Shown here: piece after piece, positions 8,800 through 17,939 of the stretch
How positions within the stretch are numbered: the first letter of the stretch is position 1
Layout: every line of letters starts with the position of its first letter
Assembly: GCA_035524895.1 (NCBI GenBank)
Contig: DATLFI010000327.1
Span: 1 to 48,629, forward strand
Origin: DATLFI01 sp035524895
GTDB taxonomy: Bacteria > Acidobacteriota > Thermoanaerobaculia > Multivoradales > Multivoraceae
Direction: 5' to 3'
DNA: 48,629 nucleotides
The notes under the pieces: generated by a model
The model's database searches: none
Seen by the model: only the letters and a program-made list of their open reading frames with translations
Told to the model about the DNA's origin: nothing
Made by a program: the position numbers and the translations under genes

Positions 8800-10584
8800 G
8801 TGTGCTCGAACGGACCAGGGCCGCCGCGCCGGTCCCGGCTTCCCCCGGCGCTCGCCGCGGCGTCACTGGCCGCGGCTGTGGCGGTCGCTGGCTGCGGCCG
8901 CGACGACGACAGCGCGACCGCAACGCGCTCGGCTGGCGAGGGTGAGTCTTCCGCGGCTACCGGCCAAGGCAGCGCTCCCGCGTTCGAGGAGGTAGCGCTC
9001 GAGCTCGGGGTCGACTTCGTGCACCGCACGGGCTCGGAGGGCAGCTATCCGATGCCCGCGATCATGGGCGGTGGCCTCTGCGTGTTCGATGCCGACGGTG
9101 ACGGCGACCTCGATCTCTACTTCGTCGACGGCGGCGACTTCGGCGCGGCCGGCGGCGACGCGGCGCGGGGCCATCGCTTCGTTCGGCGGGAGGCCGATGG
9201 TCGCTACGCCGATGCCACCGCGAGCTCCGGGCTCGCCGGCGGCGGCCACGGCATGGGCTGTGCGGTCGCCGACGTCGACAACGACGGCGACCTCGACGTC
9301 TTCGTCACCGCCTACGGTCGCGACACCTTCTACCGCAACCTGGGAAGTGGACGCTTTCGCGACGACACCGCCGCGGCCGGTCTCGGCGATGGGTCGTGGT
9401 CGGCCTCGGCGGCGTTCCTCGACTACGACCGCGACGGCTGGCTCGACCTGTTCGTCACCCGCTACGTCGACTACGACCCGCGGCGCGTCTGCGCGCTCGA
9501 AGGTGGCAGGCTCGACTACTGCGGGCCGACCCAGTTCTCCGGCGTCCACGACCTGCTCTATCGCAACCGCGGCGACGGCACCTTCGAAGACCGCAGCCGC
9601 GAGGCTGGCATCGCCACCGCCCAGCTCCGCGGCCTGGGAGTCTTGGCGGCAGACTTCGACGACGACGGTTGGATCGACGTCTACGTGGCCAACGACTCCG
9701 ATCCCAACAACCTGTGGATCAACCAGCGCGACGGCACCTTCCGCGACGACGCGGTGCTGCTCGGCGCCGCCTACAACCGCTACGGAGTCGGCGAGGCGGG
9801 GATGGGGATCGCGACCGGCGATCTCGATCGCGACGGCGACCTCGATCTGGTGGTCACCCACCTGATCGAGGAAACCAACACGCTCTACGAGAACCGCGGC
9901 GCGCTCGGCTTCGAGGACATGACCGCGGTCTCCGGGTTCGGGCTTCCCAGCCTGCCTTACACCGGGTTCGGCGTTGCCCTCTTCGATGCCGACCTCGACG
10001 GCGACCTCGACCTGGCGGTGGCCAACGGCGCGGTGAAGCTGCGGCCGCGCGCGCTCGGCGACCGGCCCGACTGGCTGTGGAACGACTACGCGGAGCCCAA
10101 CCTGTTCCTGCTGCGCGACGGGTCGGGCCGTTTCGTCGAGCCCACTTCGGGCGCGGGCGCGTTCACGCGCGATCTCGACATCACCCGGGGCCTGGTTGCA
10201 TCAGACCTCGACGGTGACGGCGACCTCGACCTGGTCGCGAGCAACGTCGAGGGCCCCGCGCGGATCTACCGCAACCCGCTCCAGGAGGGGCTCGGCGAGA
10301 AACGGCGATGGCTGGACGTGCGACCGATGTTGCCCGAGCTCCGCCGCGAGGCGCTCGGCGCCCGCCTCGCAGTCGTCACGTCGGCCGGCACGCGCGTCGT
10401 CCACGCGCTGCCGCCCACGTCCTACCTGAGCGGCGGCCACGCGCGCGCCCACCTCGCGCTCCTGCCAGACGAGCGTGTGGAGGCCTTCGAGGTGCGCTGG
10501 CCCGACGGCACGAGCGAGCGCTTCGCGATGCCTGGCGCCGAGGGTGTGGTGACGCTCGAGCAAGGGAGCGGTGGTGAGCCGTAG
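8800..10584 (+). CDS. CRTAC1-family FG-GAP/ASPIC-UnbV lipoprotein (module B)
   Basis: A 594-aa lipoprotein (GTG start, leader ending in AVAGC, Cys32) with FG-GAP/VCBS blades (DADGDGDLDLY, DVDNDGDLDVF, DYDRDGWLDLF, DLDGDGDLDLV) and a C-terminal ASPIC/UnbV-type domain (PPTSYLSGGHARAHLAL). It can be aligned end to end with the divergent neighbour: both share YVDxxP, GDGTFEDR, LWINQRDGTFR and LPYTGFG blocks. The pair therefore looks like an inverted duplication. Its last 14 bases overlap the following TPR gene. Confidence 0.85.
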   Translation: MCSNGPGPPRRSRLPPALAAASLAAAVAVAGCGRDDDSATATRSAGEGESSAATGQGSAPAFEEVALELGVDFVHRTGSEGSYPMPAIMGGGLCVFDADGDGDLDLYFVDGGDFGAAGGDAARGHRFVRREADGRYADATASSGLAGGGHGMGCAVADVDNDGDLDVFVTAYGRDTFYRNLGSGRFRDDTAAAGLGDGSWSASAAFLDYDRDGWLDLFVTRYVDYDPRRVCALEGGRLDYCGPTQFSGVHDLLYRNRGDGTFEDRSREAGIATAQLRGLGVLAADFDDDGWIDVYVANDSDPNNLWINQRDGTFRDDAVLLGAAYNRYGVGEAGMGIATGDLDRDGDLDLVVTHLIEETNTLYENRGALGFEDMTAVSGFGLPSLPYTGFGVALFDADLDGDLDLAVANGAVKLRPRALGDRPDWLWNDYAEPNLFLLRDGSGRFVEPTSGAGAFTRDLDITRGLVASDLDGDGDLDLVASNVEGPARIYRNPLQEGLGEKRRWLDVRPMLPELRREALGARLAVVTSAGTRVVHALPPTSYLSGGHARAHLALLPDERVEAFEVRWPDGTSERFAMPGAEGVVTLEQGSGGEP

Positions 10585-11881
10585 AGTGCCCACCGTGGCA
10601 ACGGCGCTGTTGCTCCTGCTGTCGGTTGCGGCCGTCGCGCGATCGGCTCCACCTGCGCCGCAGGTCGAAGGTGTCGAGCCGCGTGTTCGCGAGCGGCTGC
10701 TCGAGCGCTATCGCGCCGTGGAGCGAGCTCCGACCGACGGCGATTCGTGGGGCGGCTACGGCATGGCTCTGGAGGCGCACCGGCAGCTCGACGCCGCGCA
10801 GGTCGCCTACCAGGAGGCGCTGCGACTCGATCCGAAGGACTTCCGCTGGCCCTACCACCTCGGAGCGATGCTCGAGTATCGCGATCCGTCGTCATCCGCG
10901 CGCTGGCTCGAGGCGGCCGTCACTCTCGACGGCTCGTACGCTCCCGCACGCGTGCGCCTGGGCGAGGTCCTGGAGAAGCTGGGCCGCTCCACCGAGGCGC
11001 GCCGGCAGTTCGAGCAGGCGGAAAGTCTCGATCCGCGGAACCCGCTCGCGCCCTTCGGCCGAGGGAGGATCGCTCTCGCCAACGACGACGCCGCCGCGGC
11101 GCTGGCCCACCTCGAGCGGGCGTACCGGCTCGATCGGGGGATCCAGGCGATCGTCGTGACGCTGTCGCGCGCGCTCTACCGGGTGGGTGACGAGGACCGC
11201 GCGAGGCGGCTCGCCGTGGAGGCGCGCGGGCTGCCGCGCATGACGCACCACGAGGATCCGCGGCGCGCCACGGTGCGCGACGAGGCGGTCGACACCGAGA
11301 GCTTCCTGCGTCGCGCGCGTACCTACCTCGAGGTGGGTCAGGCGCACCGTGCTCTCGCTGACCTCTCCAGCCTGCTGCAGAGCGATCCCGACAACGCCGA
11401 GGCGCATCTCCTCGCCGCCGCCGTCCACGACCGTCTCGGCGACCTCGAGCAGGCAGCCCGCGAGGCCACGGCCGCGCTCGCGCTGGCTCCAGACCTGGGG
11501 GGAGCCCGAGCGGTGCTCGCCGGCGTGCTGTTCAAGGGCGGTCGTCACGCCGAGGCGGACCGCGAGGCACGGCGCTTGCTCGCGTCCGAGCCCGAGAACT
11601 TCCACATGCTCCTGATCGCCACACTGGTGGCGGCCGAGCGTGGCGACGTCGCGACCATGATCGCGCACGTCGATCGCGCGTACTCCCATCGCACGGCCGA
11701 CCCCCAACTGAGGCGGCTGCTGCGCCAGGTGCTGGTCGACCTGGCGGAGTCGTTTGCGGCCGTTGGCGATCGCCGGGAAGCATCGGCGCGGCTCGAGCAG
11801 GCGATCGTGCTGGCGCGTGAGGACGGCGAGCCCGAGGGCGCGATCACGGAGCTGCGACGTATTTTCGAGCGGGACCGCTGA
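10571..11881 (+). CDS. TPR-repeat protein, secreted or periplasmic (module B)
   Basis: A 436-aa protein with a cleavable signal peptide (hydrophobic ATALLLLLSVAAVA, probable cut near ARSA) and TPR units over the whole mature chain (AQVAYQEALRLDPKDFRWPY, AIVLAREDGEPEGA). GTG at 10571 or 10574 overlaps the upstream ASPIC gene, with GGGAG just ahead, so coupled translation is likely. It mirrors module A: propeller lipoprotein first, TPR partner second. The last third (about residues 240-420) forms a second TPR block after a charged spacer. Confidence 0.82.
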   Translation: MVSRRVPTVATALLLLLSVAAVARSAPPAPQVEGVEPRVRERLLERYRAVERAPTDGDSWGGYGMALEAHRQLDAAQVAYQEALRLDPKDFRWPYHLGAMLEYRDPSSSARWLEAAVTLDGSYAPARVRLGEVLEKLGRSTEARRQFEQAESLDPRNPLAPFGRGRIALANDDAAAALAHLERAYRLDRGIQAIVVTLSRALYRVGDEDRARRLAVEARGLPRMTHHEDPRRATVRDEAVDTESFLRRARTYLEVGQAHRALADLSSLLQSDPDNAEAHLLAAAVHDRLGDLEQAAREATAALALAPDLGGARAVLAGVLFKGGRHAEADREARRLLASEPENFHMLLIATLVAAERGDVATMIAHVDRAYSHRTADPQLRRLLRQVLVDLAESFAAVGDRREASARLEQAIVLAREDGEPEGAITELRRIFERDR

Positions 11882-11914
11882 GCGAGCCGGGCCGCGCAAG
11901 TGTAGATTGTCGCC

Positions 11915-12997
11915 GTGACTACGAACCCCAAGTCGACCACGGTAGCGGGCGACGACGTGCAGAGCGACGAGGCGGAGCTGCGTTTCCTCGGGCCGCTGAT
12001 CACGGTCGAGAACGTCGAGGACCATATTCCTCTCCTGGCGCACGTCTTCGGTCTCGAGGCTCGCGCCATCCAACAGTTCGAGCCGACAGAGGTGCATGGC
12101 ATCTGGGGCGTCGAGGGACGGGGGGCTGGGTCGGTGCTGCTCGAGACCGGCGAGAGCCGGGTCGGCGTGCGCCTGATCCAGTTCGGGGGGACCGGCGCGG
12201 ACGAGGTATCGGATCGGCGCCGACCGGCTCTAGGAGACCACCCCGGGCGGGAGCTGCGCTTCCTCACTCGTGACTTCGAGTTGGCACGCCACGTGGTCGA
12301 ACGGTCGGGCTTCGCCTTCCGCTCGGTGTCGCGCTTCAGCGCGCCCGGCCTTGGACGCTTCACGGAGGCGCGGCTGGCAGGACCGGATGGTCTGACCTAC
12401 GCCGTGCTGCGCATGCACGACCAGGCGATGGAGCGGTGGGTCCGCATCAGCGACCGGCTCTTCGGCGAGCTGCTCGCCGTGGCGATTCCGGTGGCCGACC
12501 TGCCGCTGGCGGCCGCTTTCTACGATCTGATCGGCCTCCAAAGAGTGACCACGGGGCCTACGCCCGCTTCGTCGAGCCGGGTCGCGATCTCGGACGGGGT
12601 GGAGATCTCGGATGGAGCAGACCCTGGCGAGGCGGTGACCGACGAGCTGCCAGTCGTAGAGGAGACTTCCAATCCCGATGCCGAGGAGGTGTTGAGCTTC
12701 GGCAGCGAGCCTCGCGCTCCGCTCCTCACGCTGGTTCCGATAGTCGCTGGTCCGATAGTCGGGACCTCGGCCACTCTGGAGGAGTCGCTGGTGAAGCGAC
12801 GCGGGGTGGTGGCGCTCCGCTTCCAGAGCGCTTCCATCGAGCCCACCCGCAGGAAGCTGTGGAGCGCCGAAGGCCAGAGCACGGGCGCGCGGGTGTTGGC
12901 GCTCGGTCGAGGGATCCTGGAGCCGATGGGCGCCGTGGAATCGATGCTCGTGCGTGGTCCGGGGGGCTTGCTGCATCAATTCCTGGGGCGTCTGTGA
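11915..12997 (+). CDS. VOC/glyoxalase-superfamily-like protein
   Basis: A 360-aa cytosolic-looking protein (no signal). Residues about 25-150 and 155-355 each resemble a vicinal-oxygen-chelate half: ITVENVEDHIPLLAHVFGL, then ELRFLTRDFELARHVVERSG, and later VAIPVADLPLAAAFYDLIGL. The second half is interrupted by an acidic, low-complexity insert of about 60 residues (SDGVEISDGADPGEAVTDEL). Metal ligands of a canonical glyoxalase are not clearly conserved, so an enzymatic role is uncertain. GTG start 33 bases after the TPR gene; its TGA overlaps the next gene start as GTGA. Recognition rests on pattern only. Confidence 0.6.
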   Translation: MTTNPKSTTVAGDDVQSDEAELRFLGPLITVENVEDHIPLLAHVFGLEARAIQQFEPTEVHGIWGVEGRGAGSVLLETGESRVGVRLIQFGGTGADEVSDRRRPALGDHPGRELRFLTRDFELARHVVERSGFAFRSVSRFSAPGLGRFTEARLAGPDGLTYAVLRMHDQAMERWVRISDRLFGELLAVAIPVADLPLAAAFYDLIGLQRVTTGPTPASSSRVAISDGVEISDGADPGEAVTDELPVVEETSNPDAEEVLSFGSEPRAPLLTLVPIVAGPIVGTSATLEESLVKRRGVVALRFQSASIEPTRRKLWSAEGQSTGARVLALGRGILEPMGAVESMLVRGPGGLLHQFLGRL

Positions 12998-15519
12998 TCG
13001 CTGGCCGCGGCGACGCGGTCGCCTGCATGGCCGTCATCGCCGCCTGGTCGTTCCTGCTTGCGAGTCCCGGCACCAGTGCCGGCCAGGCGCCGGGCTACTC
13101 GGCGAGGGTCGAAGGGCGCGTCACCGATGCCGCGGGGATGCCGATCGCCGCCGCCCAGATCGCCGTCACCGGTCTCACCGGAACGATGTCCACGCGCACT
13201 GTCACGGGAGTGAGCGGCACGTATTGGGCGCCCTCGCTCCCCCCGGGACGCTACAGCGTCGAGGCGACCGCTGCGGGACACGCGAGCTCGGTGATGGAGG
13301 ACGTCGACCTCGAAGCGGGAGAGACGCTGCGTCTCGACTTCACTCTGGCGGAGGGCGGGGAGCGGTCGTTCACCATCACCTCGGCACCGACGCTCGACAC
13401 GGTGTCGCCCGAGGCGCCACCGGCGCTCGGGCCGGTCGCGTTGCAGCGCTTGCCGGTGATCTCGGCGGGTCGTTGGGCGGCGACGAGGGCCGGCGCGGCC
13501 GTCGAGCCGCCGCCGGGTCTGGGGCTCGAACGCGTGCGCCTGCACCAAGCGCCACTCGGAAGCTCTCGACGGAGGATCGCCGGCGCGGAGGTCACCGGCC
13601 TCCTGGACGACACGCTCCTCTTCGACCATGCTGTGCTGCATTTCGATGAGCTCCAGGTGCGCGACCTCGATGCCAAGTCCGAACGCGGCACCGCTTTGGG
13701 CGGTTGGATCGACGCCGTGCCGCGTTGGTCGGATGCTTCGTGGACGGGTCGGGCGCGCGTCGGCTGGGCGAGCGACGAACCGGTCTTGGTGTTCACGGCC
13801 GCACCGGCAGGCGGCGCTACTCCGAGGATCCCCGATCCTCCGGGACAGGCCACCGGCGATGGGCTCGACGTGGGCATCTCGGCCGGCGGTCCGGTCGGCG
13901 GCAGCACCTGGCTGTTCTTCGGCGGTGGGGATGCCACCTTGATTCTCGACGGAGTCTCCGACCGGCTCGAGCGCGATATCGCGCTGGCGCGTGTCGCGTG
14001 GTCGCCGCCGGCTCGAGACCCGGTGCGGCTGGAGGCCGAGATCTACGAGGCTGTCGTGGAGCGCCCGACCCTCGTCGGCGAAGGTGTTCCGGTCGGACCT
14101 CCTGGCGGTTCCCCCGGCGCCACTTTGGGCGGTGACATGGAGGCCACCGCGAGCGTTTTGCGCCTGGGGCTCGACTGGGTGGCGAGCTCGTCGACCTGGC
14201 GCGCGGAGGCGCTGGCCGGCCAGCGAACCGATCAGCCAGCGTCGTACGTGTCCCCCGGCACCATCACGGCCAGCGAGCTGGAGCAGCGTCGCGACAGCCT
14301 GGTCCTCTCGACCTCGCGGCTGCTCAGAGGACGGAGCGCTCACACACTCGATCTCGGCGCGCGCTGGACGGCGGAGGAGGCGTCGCTGCGGAGCTCGCTG
14401 ACGAGGGGTGGCGACAGGGCCGAGAACGAGATCTCCGCCGCCTGGCTCGAGGACCGCTGGCGCGCCGGTCGTCGCGGCACGTTCACGCTGGGCCTGCGCG
14501 CGCAACAGCAGCGAGCACGGTCGGATGCCGCTGCCGGCTCGCTCGATCTCGGCACCGCGCTCGAATCGCGGCTGGGCGGTGCTCTCGACGTCTACGGCGA
14601 CGGCACCTGGAAGGTCTACGGTGTGGTGTCGCACGGCGAGGCGAAGGTCGACCCGGCGCTGCTCCTTGCCTCGACGTCTTCGGTGCTCCCGCTACGGGTC
14701 GACCCCGACGTGGCAGCGCCGACCGTCCTCGCCGCAGCGGTCGGCAGCGAGCAGCTCGTCGTCGGCGGCGTGGTGCTCTCGGCCCGCCTCGGCTACTGGG
14801 CAGAGCGCGATCCACTGCTGCGGCTGCTGCGCCTGGAGGACGGCGAGTCGTTCGTGCTCGTCGCGAATCCCGCGCGAGGTCTCGACGCTGCCGCGGCTGC
14901 GGAGCTGCCCTCGAACCTCCAGCGCGACGTCGAGATCCTCCAGCTCGCTCTCGCGGTGCGGCTCTCGTTCTCCGAGGAGTGGGAGTTCGGTGGCAGCTAC
15001 GCGTGGAGCCGCGTCGACGGCGCGTTGGATCGCGAGCTGCTCGGACAGGATCCGGGCTGCGGGTTCGTACCGGCCTGCACGACGACGAGCCGCTCGGTCG
15101 TGCCCTCGGCTCTCGAGCGGCCGCATCGGTTGGAGCTGCACGGCTCGCATCGCTTCGCACCGGGCTTCTGGGGCGGCTTCGTGTTCACCGCGGCCGAGGG
15201 CACGCCCTTCGTGCCCCTGCGCGCCGCGCCGGCGTCACCCTGGCTGGGCGAGACCCAGCTCGTGGCCGATCCGGGCGCCGCTGGTCACGATCGGCGCAAC
15301 GACGCCAGCGCGCAGCTCGACATGAGCGCCGGCTGGGAGGTGGCGATTGGCGCCCGGCCCTACCGCCTTGCGTTCGAGCTCTCCGCCTTCAACGTCTTCG
15401 ACGAGCGCCGGACGATGGAGCGGTGGCCATTCGCCGAGATCGCGACGCTGGCGCTCGGCGATCCGTTGGTGGTTCAGGAAGGGCGCTGGGTACGCTTCGG
15501 GGTCAGGCTGGAGCTGTGA
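12994..15519 (+). CDS. Carboxypeptidase-regulatory-domain outer-membrane barrel, TonB-receptor-like with reduced plug
   Basis: An 841-aa exported protein: signal peptide (AVIAAWSFLLASPGTSAGQA), regulatory beta-sandwich at about residues 36-118 (ARVEGRVTDAAGMPIAAAQI), and then a long barrel-like region of alternating strands (about 240-841). It is about 200 residues shorter than usual Oar-type receptors, and the plug segment is short: the VNG / IDG / GGxxxxYG landmarks clear in the receptor at the window start are missing or eroded. It is translationally coupled (GTGA) to the VOC-like gene. It may be a porin-like or divergent receptor. Confidence 0.72.
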   Translation: MIAGRGDAVACMAVIAAWSFLLASPGTSAGQAPGYSARVEGRVTDAAGMPIAAAQIAVTGLTGTMSTRTVTGVSGTYWAPSLPPGRYSVEATAAGHASSVMEDVDLEAGETLRLDFTLAEGGERSFTITSAPTLDTVSPEAPPALGPVALQRLPVISAGRWAATRAGAAVEPPPGLGLERVRLHQAPLGSSRRRIAGAEVTGLLDDTLLFDHAVLHFDELQVRDLDAKSERGTALGGWIDAVPRWSDASWTGRARVGWASDEPVLVFTAAPAGGATPRIPDPPGQATGDGLDVGISAGGPVGGSTWLFFGGGDATLILDGVSDRLERDIALARVAWSPPARDPVRLEAEIYEAVVERPTLVGEGVPVGPPGGSPGATLGGDMEATASVLRLGLDWVASSSTWRAEALAGQRTDQPASYVSPGTITASELEQRRDSLVLSTSRLLRGRSAHTLDLGARWTAEEASLRSSLTRGGDRAENEISAAWLEDRWRAGRRGTFTLGLRAQQQRARSDAAAGSLDLGTALESRLGGALDVYGDGTWKVYGVVSHGEAKVDPALLLASTSSVLPLRVDPDVAAPTVLAAAVGSEQLVVGGVVLSARLGYWAERDPLLRLLRLEDGESFVLVANPARGLDAAAAAELPSNLQRDVEILQLALAVRLSFSEEWEFGGSYAWSRVDGALDRELLGQDPGCGFVPACTTTSRSVVPSALERPHRLELHGSHRFAPGFWGGFVFTAAEGTPFVPLRAAPASPWLGETQLVADPGAAGHDRRNDASAQLDMSAGWEVAIGARPYRLAFELSAFNVFDERRTMERWPFAEIATLALGDPLVVQEGRWVRFGVRLEL

Positions 15520-15582
15520 CGGGGCAGAGGCGACGATGAGGGCGGGCTGCGGCATGCGCCCCTCTGCTGCGGATACTGCGGA

Positions 15583-17181
15583 TCAGTCCAAGTACCCCAG
15601 CGACTCGAGCTGCTCCAGTACGTCGCGCTTCAGGCTCGAAGCCTCGGGTTGCACCGGCGTGTAGCGCCCTCCCTCCTGGTAGCTCGACACGCTACGCCGC
15701 TCCGGCAGCGCGCCGGGGCAGAACGCATCCTCCAGCACGCGCCCCGCGAGATCGTCGGCGACCGGCATGTCGAGGCTTGCGAGCAGGGTCGGCAGCACGT
15801 CGTAGAGGGTTGCGTTGGCGAGACGGTGGTCGGCCCGGATGCCGGGGCCGTGGAGGACGATCATCCCCGGCGGCCCGTCGTCGTGGTACCCGGGAATGTC
15901 GGGGTCGTCGCCCGGTCCGACACCGTGATCGGAGAGGATCATCACCGCGGTGCCCTCGGGAATCAGAGAGAGAAAGCGCCCCAGCTCCGCGTCGAGGTAC
16001 CGGTAGAACGCATCGACCGTGTCGCGGTAGCGGGGGATCTCTGCTTCGAGCCGGTCGCGCGTCGCTTCGGACCAGGGCATCTCGGCGAAGCGTTCGGGTT
16101 CGTGGAAGTAGAGGAACTGGTGCGCCGCCCAGTCGGCGCTCTGGAAGTGCACGAACGCGACATCGGGTGCGATGCGGGGATAGAGGCGTTGGGCGATGCG
16201 CGCGTTGATGGTGTCGAAGAGGTACGAGCGCAACAGGAAGTAGGGTCGCCGGTCGTCGTCGAGGTCGAGGCGCCGCGCGCGCGCAAGGTAGGTCAGCGGC
16301 GCACCGGGCCTGCTCCTGCTCGCGCCGAGGCTCCGCGCGCGCTCGAGGTAGGCTTCGCGCTCTTCCTCGGGCACGGCCGCGAACTGCCACAGCTCGGTGG
16401 GCGCCGCCTCCTGGACCTGCCGCTGCACGGCCAGCAGCTCCTCCGCCAGGGGCGCCGGGTGGACCAGGCCCGATGCGCCATCGCCCTCGCCGCCGGTGCG
16501 CATCGCCATCATCTCGCCCACGGCGTCCTGCACCAGGTAGTTCGAGACCATCGCGCCTGCCACCGGCTCGATCGGGAAGGTGTTGTGGTATCCCACCACG
16601 AGCACTCGCTTTTCGCCCTCCGAGAGCAGGTTCCAGGCCGCCTTCACCCGCCGGTCGGCGTTGGAGTAGAGCTCGCGATCGAGCCGACCCAGCCCGCGCA
16701 GGCGCTTCCACCAGCGGCGCAGGCGCGGCTCGCGGTCGTAAAAGCCCAGGATGCCGTGGTCGGCCGGCGTGACCCCGGTCGCGACCGAGGTCCACAGCGC
16801 CGGCGAGATGCTCGGCAGGAAACTCGCGAGGGTGCCGTACGCGCCGCCGCGTATCAGGTGTTCGAGGTGCGGCAGCTCGCCCTGCTCGACCAGCGGCAGC
16901 AGCAGGCGCCAGTCGGCGGCATCCCAACCCACGACCAGCCAGCGCTGCGGTGCGACGCACGGCTCGTCGCCCGCGGCGGCGGTGTCTCCAGCAGCTTCGG
17001 CCCAGGGCGAAGTCCAGGTGTCGACCGCGGAGGGCTGGTACCGCGGCTCGTAGTCGTAGTGCTCGCGGGAGAGCCGGTCGTGCACGTCGACGACGAGCAG
17101 GACCACCGCCGCTAGCAGGAGGGCTCCGAAGAGCACGCCGAGGCGGCGGCGGCGGGTCGGGCTGGTGGTGCGGGAGGTCAT
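15583..17181 (-). CDS. Alkaline-phosphatase-superfamily hydrolase (type I phosphodiesterase/nucleotide pyrophosphatase-like)
   Basis: A 532-aa protein anchored by one N-terminal membrane segment (residues about 12-32), catalytic domain outside. VVGWDAADW supplies the first metal-binding Asp (D87). PSISPALWTSVATG holds the usual nucleophile position (Ser/Thr) of the superfamily. TPADHGILGF, FVHFQSADWAAHQ and ILSDHGVGPGDD give the remaining metal-ligand motifs, and the Gly-rich tail ends in LYDVLPTLLASLDMP. The family cleaves phosphodiesters or transfers phospho-groups; the substrate is unknown. The ATG at 17181 follows no good Shine-Dalgarno but places the membrane segment correctly. It is convergent with the barrel gene. 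Confidence 0.85.
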   Translation of the reverse strand: MTSRTTSPTRRRRLGVLFGALLLAAVVLLVVDVHDRLSREHYDYEPRYQPSAVDTWTSPWAEAAGDTAAAGDEPCVAPQRWLVVGWDAADWRLLLPLVEQGELPHLEHLIRGGAYGTLASFLPSISPALWTSVATGVTPADHGILGFYDREPRLRRWWKRLRGLGRLDRELYSNADRRVKAAWNLLSEGEKRVLVVGYHNTFPIEPVAGAMVSNYLVQDAVGEMMAMRTGGEGDGASGLVHPAPLAEELLAVQRQVQEAAPTELWQFAAVPEEEREAYLERARSLGASRSRPGAPLTYLARARRLDLDDDRRPYFLLRSYLFDTINARIAQRLYPRIAPDVAFVHFQSADWAAHQFLYFHEPERFAEMPWSEATRDRLEAEIPRYRDTVDAFYRYLDAELGRFLSLIPEGTAVMILSDHGVGPGDDPDIPGYHDDGPPGMIVLHGPGIRADHRLANATLYDVLPTLLASLDMPVADDLAGRVLEDAFCPGALPERRSVSSYQEGGRYTPVQPEASSLKRDVLEQLESLGYLD

Positions 17182-17283
17182 GTCGCGGGAGGAGTGCCAG
17201 AAGCTGCGCCCCCCGTGGCTCGCCAGACGGGGCCGCCAAGCATAGGCCAGCGCGCCAGGGGGGCCGCGTTGCAGAATGCGTCG

Positions 17284-17778
17284 ATGGGCCGCAAAAGCGC
17301 TGCCGCGCCGCAGAGCGCGGGCATCCTGCTCTTCCGCCGGACGACCGGCGAGCTGGAGGTGCTGCTCGGTCACCCCGGCGGGCCGTTCTGGAGCCGGCGA
17401 GACGAGGGCGCCTGGAGCGTGCCCAAGGGTCTGGTCGAGCCCGGCGAGGACCCCCTCGACGCCGCGCGCCGCGAGCTGTGCGAGGAGACCGGGCTCGACC
17501 TGGCCGGCGCGCCGGACGCGTCGTTCCTGCCGCTCGGCGAGGTACGGCTGCGCAGCGGGAAGATCGTGCATGCGTGGGCGTTCGAGCACGACTGCGACCC
17601 GGCGTCGCTGAGCAGCAACGACACCGAGATCGAGTGGCCGCCTCGCTCCGGCCGCCGCCTCCGCGTGCCCGAGGTCGACCGCTTCGAGCTGTTCGGGCTC
17701 GGCGCCGCGGCGCGCAAGATCGCTCCCGCGCAGCTACCGCTCCTGGATCGGCTCAGCGCTGCGCTCGACAGTGGATGA
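17284..17778 (+). CDS. NUDIX hydrolase
   Basis: A 164-aa cytoplasmic hydrolase of nucleoside-diphosphate-linked substrates. The full Nudix box is present at residues 49-71 (GLVEPGEDPL then RRELCEETGL), matching Gx5Ex7REUxEExGU. The motif AGILLFRR near the start and the WPPRSGRR region resemble the DUF4916/AP4A-type NUDIX group with the PKG motif (WSVPKG). ATG at 17284 is chosen because homology begins immediately; an upstream ATG at 17194 would add a low-complexity tail. Divergent from the phosphodiesterase gene. Confidence 0.88.
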   Translation: MGRKSAAAPQSAGILLFRRTTGELEVLLGHPGGPFWSRRDEGAWSVPKGLVEPGEDPLDAARRELCEETGLDLAGAPDASFLPLGEVRLRSGKIVHAWAFEHDCDPASLSSNDTEIEWPPRSGRRLRVPEVDRFELFGLGAAARKIAPAQLPLLDRLSAALDSG

Positions 17779-17780
17779 GG

Positions 17781-17815
17781 TGAAGCGGTGAGGCGGCTGA
17801 GGCGGCTGAGGCGCA
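17781..17815 (+). repeat. Short 9-bp tandem repeat
   Basis: Three units of TGAGGCGGC (the last ending GCA) preceded by one degenerate unit, just after the NUDIX stop codon. Likely slippage; no function evident. Confidence 0.7.
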
Positions 17816-17939
17816 GCGGGCGGCGAGGTATGCGCGCCGTGGAGTGTGTGCGTGTGCCAGGATCCGGTGCGCGCTGCCACGTCGGAGCCACCTCGACTCG
17901 AAGCCAGTGCTCCTCGCGGCGCGGCGAACCGGGAGACCC

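Noticed and set aside
15520..15582. GCAGAGG/CCTCTGC pairing after the barrel gene as a terminator
   Set aside because: Short arms separated by about 30 bases and no T tract.
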